A DNA stretch of 64,000 bases from Solihabitans fulvus (GTDB lineage: Bacteria > Actinomycetota > Actinomycetes > Mycobacteriales > Pseudonocardiaceae), in NCBI RefSeq assembly GCF_008386585.1, contig NZ_VUOB01000022.1, forward strand, positions 248,001-312,000, in the 5' to 3' direction. The position numbers and the translations under genes are program-made. A model generated the notes under the pieces. That model was given only the letters and a program-made list of their open reading frames with translations. It was not told the DNA's origin and made no database searches. Shown piece by piece: positions 8,452 to 17,760 of this stretch. Each line of letters opens with the position of its first letter. The first letter of the stretch is position 1.

Positions 8452-9195
8452 TCAGCGGCCGGCGGCCTCGGCGAGGATCTCGCCGAGGCGGTGCGCGATG
8501 CGCGGGTTGTCGGCTGGCGCGACGGTGACCCACCGCTCGCCGTCCCGGCCGGCGCGCACCGAGTTCAGATAGCGGCCCGCGTCGGTGTCGAACCAGCTCA
8601 CCCCGGGCAGCGCGGCGCCGTGGCCGGCCGCGACGCCGAACTGTCCGGTGCGCAGCACGGGACGGGCCATGATGACCTCCAGCTCCCGCAGCTGGGCGCG
8701 CTCCTGCTGGCTGAGCCGCGCGTGGTTGCCGCGACCGTGGTCGACCGCCGAGGCCGGCAGCGTGACCGAGCGGCCGGCGCCGGGACGGTTGGCGGGGGCC
8801 AACTCCACCACCGAGGCGGCCGCCGCGGTGTCGCGCACCCGGTCGAGGCCGATGGCGCGATCCCGTTGCACGGCACGGACCGCGTGGCCGCGCCGGACCG
8901 CCACCGTCGCCTTCACCGGCTCCTCGTCGTCGAGATCGAGCATGATCAGGGCGTCCAGCCGCAGTGCGGGCCCGGCGAGCAACCGCAGCGCGTCCTCGAG
9001 GTCGGGTGCCACGCGGCCGTGCCGAAACAGGCCGACGCGGGCCAGCTCGGCGTGCACGGCGGCTCGGATGCCGGCGCGTTCGTCCAGCGTCTCGCCGTGC
9101 GCGCGGACCTCGAGCGGGTAGGGGATCGGGCCGAGCCGCAGATCCTCCCAGAGCACGTCGAAGGCGGGCAGGGACAGCGTTGCGATCGAGTCCAT
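8452..9195 (-). CDS. EspG-family type VII secretion chaperone
   Basis: EspG proteins bind PE/PPE-type substrates in the cytoplasm and keep them soluble for ESX export. The 247-residue length, the opening FDVLWEDLRLGPIPYPLEVRAHG, the central RPxxRTGQFGVAA and the closing GVSWFDTDAGRYLNSVR...RWVTVAPAD match EspG-family proteins of Pseudonocardiaceae. It is the last gene of a four-gene cluster whose first gene is at 11764. It is separated from the PPE-like gene by a 182-bp gap that holds a long inverted repeat, and it may therefore be expressed at a different level. Confidence 0.85.
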   Translation of the reverse strand: MDSIATLSLPAFDVLWEDLRLGPIPYPLEVRAHGETLDERAGIRAAVHAELARVGLFRHGRVAPDLEDALRLLAGPALRLDALIMLDLDDEEPVKATVAVRRGHAVRAVQRDRAIGLDRVRDTAAAASVVELAPANRPGAGRSVTLPASAVDHGRGNHARLSQQERAQLRELEVIMARPVLRTGQFGVAAGHGAALPGVSWFDTDAGRYLNSVRAGRDGERWVTVAPADNPRIAHRLGEILAEAAGR

Positions 9196-9203
9196 GGACG
9201 CTT

Positions 9204-9377
9204 AGAGCTCCTAACACAATGGCGTTCGATCAGGGAGCGGCGGCCAGGTGGGCGAGATGTCTCGCAGGGGTCGTGACCGGAGGAAGGAGGCATGACGGAG
9301 TCATGGTGACTGACGACAACGCCGCAGATCGTCTGCCTGGGCGTCGCGAGCCGAACAGTCATTGTGTTAGGAGCTCT
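9204..9377. repeat. Perfect 18-bp inverted repeat enclosing 138 bp
   Basis: AGAGCTCCTAACACAATG (9204-9221) is repeated exactly in inverse orientation at 9360-9377. The right arm reaches the first base of the PPE-gene stop codon. On the minus strand the left arm carries an AGGAG element ahead of the espG start. The DNA between the arms has no convincing gene. It could be a large RNA hairpin shaping the ppe-espG transcript, or the ends of a tiny non-autonomous element. Confidence 0.7.
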
Positions 9378-10675
9378 TACTCGCCGATTACCGGCGGCGC
9401 GACCAGTTCGCCGTCGCCCCAGATGTCCTCGGACTCGATCAGGTAGTCGGCGGACCTGTGCTCGAGGTCCTCCTCGCCCCGGCCGCCCCGACCGCCGCCG
9501 GCGGCCCCCATGCCGGACTGTCCAGCCGCACCACGGGATCCGGCCGCGGTGCGCCCACCGGCACCGCCAGCCGACTCACCGGGCCCACCCGGCAGCGCGC
9601 CGGCCCGGTTGCCGGCGTTGCCGGATCCCGGCGCGCCACTGCCGGGGCCGACGCCGCGCGACCCGACGCCCCGCGGGCCGATCCCGGAGGCACCACGGCC
9701 CCGGCCGTCGCCGAAACCCGTTCCACCGGGCGGGAAGCCGTCGAAGCCGGGCGGGTTCGAGCCTCGGGGGTTGACGACGTCGCGGCCGCCATCGGGCGGG
9801 CGGAGATCACCGTAGTCGCCGCGTGGCGGCGCTGTGGTGTCGGAGACCGTGGTCCGGTCGCGGGGGTAGGGCGCTGGCTGGGAACCGGGCGGCACCACCG
9901 GATTCGGACTGGGATAGCCGGGGTTCGGGCCGCGCCCGACCTGCGGGGCGGCGCCGATGCTGTCGACGCCGCCGCGGTTCGGGTCGCTGCCCTGGGTGGT
10001 GGTGCGGTACGACGGGTGGCTGATGGTGTTGCCGTAGTAGGGAATCTGCCCACTCGGCGGCCGGACCTGGTTGAGCTGCCCTGGGGTCTGGCCCGGCGCG
10101 CTGCCGTCGTCGGTGGTCGGCAGGTCGGTGAACGCGGGGAGCGAGGACGCGGCCGTGTGGAGCGACGTGTCGCGCGACTGCATCACCTGCACGGCCTGGT
10201 TCCTGGCGTCGTCGGACTTGTTCTTCTGCGCCGGGATCGTGACCAGCAGCGCGGCCATGGTGAGCGGATTCCCTGTCCTGGCGGCATCCTTGATCATCTG
10301 GCCGGGGTCGTACGGCACGGGCTTCGGCATGGCGTTCATCGCCGTGGCCGCCGCCGAGGTCTGTAGTTCGACGGCACCGCCCGCGATGGCGTGCTGCTGT
10401 CCGAGTTGCTGGGCCGCGTCCTGGAACTTGCTGAACTGGTCGCGGGCGGCGCTGGCGGCGGTGCCGGACCACTGCGCCTCCGAGCCGGTGTTGACGATCT
10501 GAAGTCCGACGGACACGTCCGTCCACTGCTGGCCGATCTGCCGCCAGGCGTCGGCGATCTCGCCGGCCGCACCGGGGTTGTTGTTCTGGGCGACCTGGTT
10601 CTCCATATCGCGATGTTGCATGCCAGGATAGTTCGCGTTCGACGCCGGGATGTCCGGCTTGTCTTTCGTGCTCAT
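9377..10675 (-). CDS. PPE-like ESX substrate with Gly/Pro-rich tail
   Basis: A 432-residue protein. Residues 1-170 are helical with a WSGTAASAARDQF segment typical of WXG100/PPE four-helix proteins. Residues 190-390 are a low-complexity Pro, Gly and Arg region. The end is a conserved-looking block SADYLIESEDIWGDGELVAPPVIG. YLIESED offers a YxxxD/E-like secretion signal. It is probably exported through an ESX system as a partner of the neighbouring small helical protein and escorted by the EspG-family protein. The core ESX machinery (EccB-E, MycP) is not in the window. Confidence 0.82.
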   Translation of the reverse strand: MSTKDKPDIPASNANYPGMQHRDMENQVAQNNNPGAAGEIADAWRQIGQQWTDVSVGLQIVNTGSEAQWSGTAASAARDQFSKFQDAAQQLGQQHAIAGGAVELQTSAAATAMNAMPKPVPYDPGQMIKDAARTGNPLTMAALLVTIPAQKNKSDDARNQAVQVMQSRDTSLHTAASSLPAFTDLPTTDDGSAPGQTPGQLNQVRPPSGQIPYYGNTISHPSYRTTTQGSDPNRGGVDSIGAAPQVGRGPNPGYPSPNPVVPPGSQPAPYPRDRTTVSDTTAPPRGDYGDLRPPDGGRDVVNPRGSNPPGFDGFPPGGTGFGDGRGRGASGIGPRGVGSRGVGPGSGAPGSGNAGNRAGALPGGPGESAGGAGGRTAAGSRGAAGQSGMGAAGGGRGGRGEEDLEHRSADYLIESEDIWGDGELVAPPVIGE

Positions 10676-10694
10676 GGCGCAGCCCTCCCCGGCC

Positions 10695-11267
10695 CTACGG
10701 CAGCTTCGAGTCGATCAACTTGGCGATTTGCTCGGCCCGTTTGCACGACAGCGCGGTGTCGCTGGTGTCCTGCACAGTGCTTTCGATCTGGGCACTTGAC
10801 GAGTCGGAGACGGCGATATAAACGCTACAGTCGCCCGTATTCGCCCTCGTCTCGATACTGTCGGGAAGTTCGGCGGCAGAATGCCTGCCGATTGACACCG
10901 GAGTGGGGGACTTTCCCGCGTAGTTCAAGGTCCGGATGCTCGCGTCGAGGTTCAGGGCGAGCGTGAAGCTGAACTTTCCTGGGGTGCTCCACCGGCAGGT
11001 CGGCGAACCGCCGACCGACTCGGGCCTGCCGGGCGTGGTGATGCCGACCGGGGTCGTGTCCGACGCGGTCAACAGGTCGCACGGCTTGATGCTCGCGAGG
11101 GGCGAGGCGTTGGCACTGCTGCCAGTCGGTGTGCCCGATGCGCTTGGGCTTCCCGCGTCGGAGACCGGCCGAGGAGTGCCCGAGCTAGTCCCGTCGCAGG
11201 CAGCTGTTGACAGCGCCAACCCAATACCCAGCGCGATCAGCGCGGAGCGGCCGCCGCGAGTCCGCAT
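10695..11267 (-). CDS. DUF3558-type lipoprotein
   Basis: A 190-residue predicted lipoprotein. The signal peptide ends in STAAC (lipobox Cys24), followed by a Ser/Thr/Pro linker. The globular part begins KPCDLLTASD, the usual start of DUF3558, and keeps the paired cysteines (CDLL...CRWS, and DCSVYIAV...SCKRAEQIA). The ATG at 11267 has GAGGA 8 nt upstream. A GTG at 11282 that overlaps the previous stop (GTGA) is an alternative start. DUF3558 genes often sit beside PPE/EspG genes in this order, so a role at the cell surface linked to ESX export is inferred. Confidence 0.8.
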   Translation of the reverse strand: MRTRGGRSALIALGIGLALSTAACDGTSSGTPRPVSDAGSPSASGTPTGSSANASPLASIKPCDLLTASDTTPVGITTPGRPESVGGSPTCRWSTPGKFSFTLALNLDASIRTLNYAGKSPTPVSIGRHSAAELPDSIETRANTGDCSVYIAVSDSSSAQIESTVQDTSDTALSCKRAEQIAKLIDSKLP

Positions 11268-11278
11268 GATCGACGTCC

Positions 11279-11764
11279 TCACGCGCCCTGTCCTGGCTTC
11301 TGTAGGGCGTTTGTGGCGTTCTGGTCGACGGACCGGTAGTTGGCCACCGATTTCAGGACCGACTCCCTGAGCCCCTGGACCCTCTTGTGGAAGTCGGTGA
11401 GGAGGTCGGCCGCCAGCTGCCCCACCTTGGCGTTGACATCGCCGATCTGGTCGGCATAACCGCCGCCCAGTGGCGTCTTGGTGGTGAGGATGCGCGACTT
11501 CTCCCGCATCAGCGAGATCGTGTCGATCATGTCGTCGAACTGCTTGGCCATCGCCTGGGCCAGGTCGGGGCTGACGGCGAACTGGCCGGCCCTGGCCGCG
11601 GCCGCGAGCCCGTCGGCACGTGCGCCGAAATCCTGGATCACGCCGACGATTCCGAATGCCGCATTGTCGCTTGGACTGTCGAGCTGTCGGTTGGCCTGTT
11701 CGGCGTATTGTTGCGCTGACATTTGGGCAGCCTGCACGGTTGCATCGCCCGGCTGGTTCGCCAT
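11279..11764 (-). CDS. Helical ESX-like (PE/WXG100-type) protein
   Basis: A 161-residue mostly helical protein without a signal peptide, starting MANQPGDATVQAAQMSAQQY. It has long amphipathic stretches (FDDMIDTISLMREKSRIL; VGQLAADLLTDFHKRVQGLRESV) suited to a helical hairpin. It is first in the operon with the DUF3558, PPE and EspG genes, which suggests it pairs with the PPE-like protein. No WxG tripeptide is visible, so the family name is inferred from size and context only. The ATG at 11764 is preferred over an upstream in-frame codon because it follows GGGGG at short distance. Confidence 0.62.
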   Translation of the reverse strand: MANQPGDATVQAAQMSAQQYAEQANRQLDSPSDNAAFGIVGVIQDFGARADGLAAAARAGQFAVSPDLAQAMAKQFDDMIDTISLMREKSRILTTKTPLGGGYADQIGDVNAKVGQLAADLLTDFHKRVQGLRESVLKSVANYRSVDQNATNALQKPGQGA

Positions 11765-11947
11765 ACATCCCCCTGGACGCACGATTGCCGTTCGGGCGAA
11801 TCGTAGCGTCATTCAGGGGGTGTGGCACCGGTGTCGCGCCCGATTCCCTCGCCCGAACCATCGCGGTCGTCCGACAATTCCGCGCGATCCGGGCGAGGGT
11901 CGTTCAATCGGTCATCTCCCACCTAGGCAGGAAATGCAACGAGGCCA

Positions 11948-13263
11948 TTATGCCCGCATAACCGTGGCGATTGGGATTCGCGCCGCGCGAATGGCCGGGA
12001 TCGCGCCGCCGAGCAGGCCGGCGACGAGGCCCGCGATGACACCGGCCACCCCGGCCTGCCACGGGAACGTGAGGTCCTGGAAGTACGACGCACCCCGGCC
12101 GCCGGCCAGCGTGGGTGCCGCGCGCAGGGCCAGCGCGCTCGCGCCGATCGCGGCCGCGGCGGTGATCAGGCCCGTCAGCAGGGTTTCCGCGAGCACGATG
12201 CCGGCCAGCAGCATCCTCGGCGTGCCGACGGCGCGTCTGAGCGCGAACTCCTCGACGCGTTCGCCGACCGTGGCGAGGCCGACGTTGAGGATGCCGGCCA
12301 CGCCGATCAGCAGCACCAGCGCCGCCATGCCGAGGAAGATCCACCGCATCAGTGCCAGCTGCGACTCGATCCGCTGCTTGGACTGGACCACGTTGATGTT
12401 GATCTGCTCGGCCTTCATGCCGGCGGCGACCAGCCTGGCGCGCAGGGTCTGTTCGAGGTCAGCCGCCCCCGGCGACATCAGCACCTGGAGGCTGCTGCCC
12501 CGGCTGCTGCCCAAACCCCCTGCCGGCAGCCAGTTCGTCAGCTCGTCGACGCGGACGTACGCCTCCGGCTGGTAGCTGCCGTCGTCCACCACGCCGACGA
12601 TCTGCGGCGTCGGATCGGACGTCCCGCCGTCGATGTGCAGCTGCGCCGGCACCTGGTACCTGGCGAAGCCGACGGCGGCCTTCTTGTTCAGCACGATCCT
12701 CGGCGCGAGCGACGGCGCCGACGCGAAGTCCAGCCACTGTCCGGATTCCTGCCGGTACGGCTTGAACTGCCGCACGTCGCCGGTCATCGCGTTCAGTCGC
12801 AACTCGATGGCCTTGCCGTTCGGCTTCGGCGCGCCCTGGCTGCTCGGATCGGGGTAGCAGCCCGTCTGGTCGCAGATGACGTCCACCCTGCCGGGGCGGC
12901 TACCGAGGTTGTCGAACGACGAACCACCGGGGTTGATCGGGGTGACGTTGGGCTCGCCGATGACGGCCTTGCCGCTCGACAACGCGACCGCGTCGGGCCT
13001 GTCGCGCACCGTGTCCAGCGCGGTGGTCAGGGCGCCGGGGTCCTGTCCGCCGACGTACATCTGATGCGTGCCGTCCTTGCCGGACTGGAGTTCGATGTCG
13101 GCGATCGAGGCGCGCTGCACGATCTCCGAGCCGGCCTGCACGATCACCACCGCGAGCACGCCGAGGAACAGGCTGATCATCGACAGGAACGTCCGCAGCT
13201 TGCGCGCCCTGATGCCCTGGCCGCCGATGATGAGCGCGGAGCGCAGCCTGCCGGACATCCCGA

Positions 13264-13267
<4 letters not shown>
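11948..13267 (-). CDS. FtsX-like ABC transporter permease (MacB type)
   Basis: A 439-residue membrane protein with four predicted helices: one after GQGIRARKLRTFLSMISLFLG near residue 25, and three in the last third (MRWIFLGMAALVLLIGVAGILN, then two more). A large extracytoplasmic MacB-type domain lies between. The FtsX-domain signature VGERVEEFALRRAVGTPR is clear. The GTG start overlaps the ATPase stop by four bases. With the ATPase and the lipoprotein adaptor it forms a tripartite-style exporter or mechanotransmission complex. The substrate is not indicated. Confidence 0.88.
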
Positions 13268-13958
<691 letters not shown>

Positions 13959-13962
<4 letters not shown>

Positions 13963-15005
13963 TTCGACCCCGGCTTGCCGTCGGCGCCGGGGGGAGCGGC
14001 CGGCAGGTTCGGGCCGGGCACCGCGATCGACTCGTCGCCGGTCAGACCGGTCTTGATCTCCACGACCTTGCCGTCGGTCAGGCCGAGCGTGACGTCCTTC
14101 GTCTGGCGAGCGCCGTCGGCGCCGACGACGTCGACCTTGCCCTTGCCTGCCGAGCCCGCGACGGCCTCGACCGGCACCACGAGGACGTTCGTCGCGGTCT
14201 CGGTGACCACCTCGAGGGTGACGGTCGCGCCGTTGATCATCTTCACATCGTCCGGCGCGGTGCACACGAGCCGCAGCCCGGTCGGGTCGGACGGCTTGGT
14301 TCCGTTGTCCTTGCCGGGAGTCTGCGGCAACTTCACCGGCGGCTGCTGGCCCTGCTGGCCGGGTTGCTGGCCGGGCTGGGTGCCGGTGCCGGTGCCGGTG
14401 CCGGGGTCGGCGGGCGGCGGGGGATCCGGGATGGTGCCGGCCGGCAGTGCGGCGATCGGGCCGAGCACGGCACACGGGAACGGACCCGGGCCGTCCTTGA
14501 TCTGCGCCTGCGCCGTGGCGATCGCGCCGGAGACCCGGTACGCCTGCGCGCCGTCGACGTCCGCGACGATGCCGTAGCCGACGTGTTTCGCCGAGGCGAT
14601 GGGCATTCCTGCGGTCACGGTGGACTTGTCGTCGACCAGCCTGCCGGAGAACGTGGTGCCGGCCGGGATCTCGACGCTGGTCGCCTTGCCGCCCGCCCAG
14701 ATGTTCGCGATCTTGGTGGGTTTGGTCGGTGTGCTGTCCGGCGGCTTCACGTCGAGGTAGCGCACCTGGCCGTCGATCGGCGCGACGACCCCGAACACGG
14801 GGCTCAGCGCGACCTTCCCGGCCAGGCTCACCTTGTTCGACAGGTCCTGGTGGCTCGGCTTGACGGTCGTCATCGTCCTGCCGTGCTGTGCTAACTCGGG
14901 ATTGGCCTGCTCCGGTCTGGCCGCCGTGCACGCCGCCGTACCGGCCAGGACCGCCGAGAGCACGAGCAAGCGGAGCAGGATCGGTTTGCGCAAGAGAGCC
15001 CCCAA
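13959..15005 (-). CDS. Lipoprotein efflux adaptor (MacA-like)
   Basis: A 348-residue protein with a signal peptide and lipobox (GTAACTAA). The region VAPIDGQVRYLDVKPPD resembles the lipoyl/barrel-sandwich part of membrane-fusion adaptors. The segment VTETATNVLVVPVEAVAGSAGKGKVDVVG and the tail VTLGLTDGKVVEIKTGLTGDESIAVPG are typical of MacA/HlyD C-terminal domains. A Pro/Gln/Gly/Thr linker (about residues 195-235) is unusual. The start appears to be TTG at 15005; a TTG a few codons later is also possible. First gene of the adaptor-ATPase-permease operon. Confidence 0.8.
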
Positions 15006-15072
15006 CTTCGGCAGTGCCCAATTCGGACAACCTAGCCAAAGGACGCGGGGCTAGGATCAAGGTTGCGCGACA

Positions 15073-15115
15073 TTCGGCCCGTGGCAGGGTTTCCTGCGCC
15101 CTGCCACGGGCCGAA
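15073..15115. terminator. Strong hairpin downstream of otsB-GH15
   Basis: A perfect 17-bp stem (arms 15073-15089 and 15099-15115) with a 9-nt loop sits 21 bp after the otsB-GH15 stop on the minus strand and before the adaptor gene. No T-run follows. It is the likely end of the trehalose transcript. Confidence 0.7.
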
Positions 15116-15135
15116 CGGGCTAGCGCACTAGAGCA

Positions 15136-17664
15136 CTAGCGGGAAAGCAGCTGCGCGCAGCGAATCAGGCCGAGGTGGCTGTACGCCTGCGGGTGGTTGC
15201 CAAGCGACCGCTCGGCGATCGGGTCGTACTCCTCGGGCAGCAGCCCGGTCGGCCCCGCCGCGTCGACGAGCTGCTCGAACAGCTCCTCGGCCTCGGTGCG
15301 CCGGCCGGTCAGCAGGTACGCCTCGATCATCCAGGTGGCGCACAGGTGGAAGCCGCCCTCGTCGCCGGGCAGGCCGTCGTCCCTGCGGTACCGGTACACC
15401 GTGGAGCCGCTGCGCAGCTCCGACTCGATCGCCGTGACCGTGGACTGGAACCGCTCGTCGCTCGGGTCGATCAGCCCGGACAGCCCGACGTGCAGCGAGG
15501 CCGCGTCGAGATCGGACCCGTCGTAGGCGGTGGTGAACGCCTCGACCTCGTCGTTCCAGCCGTTCTTCAGCACGTCCGCCGCGATCGTGTCCCGCAGCGA
15601 GACCCAGCTCGGCTCGCCCTCCCGGCCGAACCGTTCGGCCAGGCTCACCGCGCGGTCGACCGTCACCCAGCACATGACCTTCGAGTACACGTGGTGGCGC
15701 GGCGCGTGCCGCTCCTCCCAGATGCCGTGGTCGGGCTCGTGCCAGCGCCTGGCGACCGCCTCGGTCATGGCGCACACCATCCGCCAGTCCTCGTCGGTGA
15801 GCTTGCCGCGCGTCTCGGCGAGCTGCGCGACGAGGTCGACGACCGGGCCGAACACGTCGAGCTGCACCTGCTGGTTGGCGAGGTTGCCGACGCGCACCGG
15901 CCGCGAGCCCGCGTAGCCGGGCAGCGTGTCGATCACGGCCTCCGGGCCGAGCATGGTGCCGTTGAGGGTGTAGAGCGGGTGCAGCCGCTCCGGTCCTGGC
16001 AGCGTGGCCAGCACGCCGTGCACCCAGCCCAGGTACGCCTCGGCCTCCGCGGTCGAGCCGACCGACACCAGCGCCTGCGCGGTCAGCGCCGCGTCCCGCA
16101 GCCAGCAGTACCGGTAGTCCCAGTTGCGGATGCCGCCGATCTCCTCGGGCAGCGAGGTGGTGGCGGCGGCCATGATCGCGCCGGTCGGGTTGTAACAGAG
16201 GCCCCGCAGCGTCAGCGCGGACCTGGCGACCAGGTCCTGTTCGCGGCTGGGCAGCGTCAGGCCCGCCAGCCACTCCGACCAGTACGCGCCCGCCCGCTGC
16301 CGCCGCTCCGGCTCGGTGAGCGCGTTCGTGTCGAGGTCGTCGGTGCCGCAGCGCAGTTCGAGCACGACGGGGTTGTCCTGCGTCGGCGTGACCACCGCGC
16401 GGGCCGACTCCTGCATGCCGTCGGAGGTGATCTCCCAGGTGACGCCAGGCGACCGCAGCACCATCGGGTCGGACGTGCCCAGCACGCGCAGGCCGTCGCC
16501 CGTCGGCTCCAGCCGCACCGGCACGTGCCCGAACTCGGGGCGGGGCGCGAAGGAGACCACCGCGTTGGTGCTGCCCGAGATCACCCTGACCAGCTCGGTG
16601 CGGTGCGGCGCCGTGTAGTGGTCGAGGTAGTCGGTGACCAGCAGCCGGGACCAGCGGGTCTCCACGATCATCGTGCCCGGCAGGTACCGCTGGCCAAGCG
16701 GCAGGCCGTTGCGTTCGGGCTTGATCGAGAAGTGGCCCGCGCTCGGCCCGCCGAGCAGGTCGGCGAACACCGCGGCCGAGTCGGGCTCGGGGTGGCACAG
16801 CCAGGTGAGCCTGGCGTCGGGGGTGACCAGCGCGACGGACCGCTCGTTGGCCAGCATGGACAACCGCTCGATGGGCGGCGCCTGCTCGCCGTAGAGCCAG
16901 GCGCGCCGCTCCTCCAGCAGGAACGCCAGCACGGTGGCGACGTCGGTGGTGTCCTCGATGCAGAACTCGGCGAGGCTCTTGCCCTCGCCGACCTTGATCC
17001 CGAGGTCGGGGCCGGTCAGCCTGGCGAACGCCTTCTCGTCGGTGACGTCGTCGCCGAGGAACATCGCGGCGGTCGCGCCGACCCGGTGCCGCAGCACGTC
17101 GAGCGCGTGGCCCTTGTCGGTCTGCACCACGGCCAGCTCGACGACGGCCTTGCCCTCGGTGACCTGCACGCCGTCCCAGGTGCACGGCCCCGACCGGACC
17201 GCGTCGAGCACGCGCTGCCCGGTCTCGGGGTCGGCGCGGCGCACGTGCACGGCGACGCTGGCCGGCTTGACCTCCAGCTGGACGCCCTCCTGGCCGGTGA
17301 CGATCTGTTCGAGCTCGGCCTCGATCCGCCGGTGCAGCGCCCTGGCCTCGGTGTCGAGGGCGTGCACGAAGCCGACGTCGAACTCCGATCCGTGGCTGCC
17401 GACGAGATGGACCTCGCCGGGCAGACGGGACAGTGTGGCCAGGTCGCGCAGCGCGCGGCCCGAGATGACCGCGGTGGTCGTCTCGTGCAGGCCGGCCAGC
17501 GAGCGCAGCGCGCCGACCGATTCCGGTAGCGGCCGGGCCTGTTCTGGATCGGCGACGATGGGCGCGAGCGTCCCGTCGTAGTCGCAGGCCACGAGCAGTC
17601 GCGGAGTACGGGCCAACTGCACGATGGCACGGCGCAGCTCAGCGGGGAGGGCCTCGGCAGTCAC
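15136..17664 (-). CDS. otsB: Trehalose-6-phosphate phosphatase fused to GH15 glycosidase (trehalase-like)
   Basis: An 842-residue two-domain enzyme. Residues 1 to about 245 are an OtsB-type HAD phosphatase: DYDGT at 28-32, VISGR, and GDDVTDEKAF metal loop. The rest is a GH15 (alpha/alpha)6 domain with the signature RNWDYRYCWLRDAALTAQAL near residue 510 and CWVTVDRAV further on. Mycobacterial GH15 proteins include a trehalase, so one chain could make trehalose from trehalose-6-P and also hydrolyse it. GTG start with GAGGAG close upstream. Located 88 bp downstream of otsA. Confidence 0.9.
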   Translation of the reverse strand: MTAEALPAELRRAIVQLARTPRLLVACDYDGTLAPIVADPEQARPLPESVGALRSLAGLHETTTAVISGRALRDLATLSRLPGEVHLVGSHGSEFDVGFVHALDTEARALHRRIEAELEQIVTGQEGVQLEVKPASVAVHVRRADPETGQRVLDAVRSGPCTWDGVQVTEGKAVVELAVVQTDKGHALDVLRHRVGATAAMFLGDDVTDEKAFARLTGPDLGIKVGEGKSLAEFCIEDTTDVATVLAFLLEERRAWLYGEQAPPIERLSMLANERSVALVTPDARLTWLCHPEPDSAAVFADLLGGPSAGHFSIKPERNGLPLGQRYLPGTMIVETRWSRLLVTDYLDHYTAPHRTELVRVISGSTNAVVSFAPRPEFGHVPVRLEPTGDGLRVLGTSDPMVLRSPGVTWEITSDGMQESARAVVTPTQDNPVVLELRCGTDDLDTNALTEPERRQRAGAYWSEWLAGLTLPSREQDLVARSALTLRGLCYNPTGAIMAAATTSLPEEIGGIRNWDYRYCWLRDAALTAQALVSVGSTAEAEAYLGWVHGVLATLPGPERLHPLYTLNGTMLGPEAVIDTLPGYAGSRPVRVGNLANQQVQLDVFGPVVDLVAQLAETRGKLTDEDWRMVCAMTEAVARRWHEPDHGIWEERHAPRHHVYSKVMCWVTVDRAVSLAERFGREGEPSWVSLRDTIAADVLKNGWNDEVEAFTTAYDGSDLDAASLHVGLSGLIDPSDERFQSTVTAIESELRSGSTVYRYRRDDGLPGDEGGFHLCATWMIEAYLLTGRRTEAEELFEQLVDAAGPTGLLPEEYDPIAERSLGNHPQAYSHLGLIRCAQLLSR

Positions 17665-17743
17665 GCCATCTCCTCGGCTTGTTTCAGGCAGACGTTTAAC
17701 ACCATTGGGTGAAGCAGCGAACTATATGGGTGAAGCTACGAGC

Positions 17744-17760
17744 TGAACTGATTCAGTTCA
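17744..17760. promoter_or_regulatory. Palindrome over the otsA stop codon
   Basis: TGAACTGA-T-TCAGTTCA is a perfect 8-bp palindrome that includes the otsA stop codon (17753-17755, minus strand). It may be a weak hairpin attenuating read-through into otsB-GH15 or an operator. Two copies of GGGTGAAGC are also found in the otsA-otsB gap. Confidence 0.35.

Noticed and set aside
9400..9800. CRISPR or other repeat array in the PPE-like gene
   Set aside because: The repetition is codon-level low complexity (Gly, Arg, Pro) without constant repeats and unique spacers.
8452..11764. Complete type VII secretion system
   Set aside because: Only substrate, chaperone and lipoprotein genes are present. EccA-E and mycosin genes are absent from the window.
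15175..17529. 784-codon plus-strand frame opposite otsB-GH15
   Set aside because: It mirrors the coding strand of a well-supported enzyme and has the Arg/Val/Gly/His-rich composition typical of antisense frames at high GC. No motif was found.
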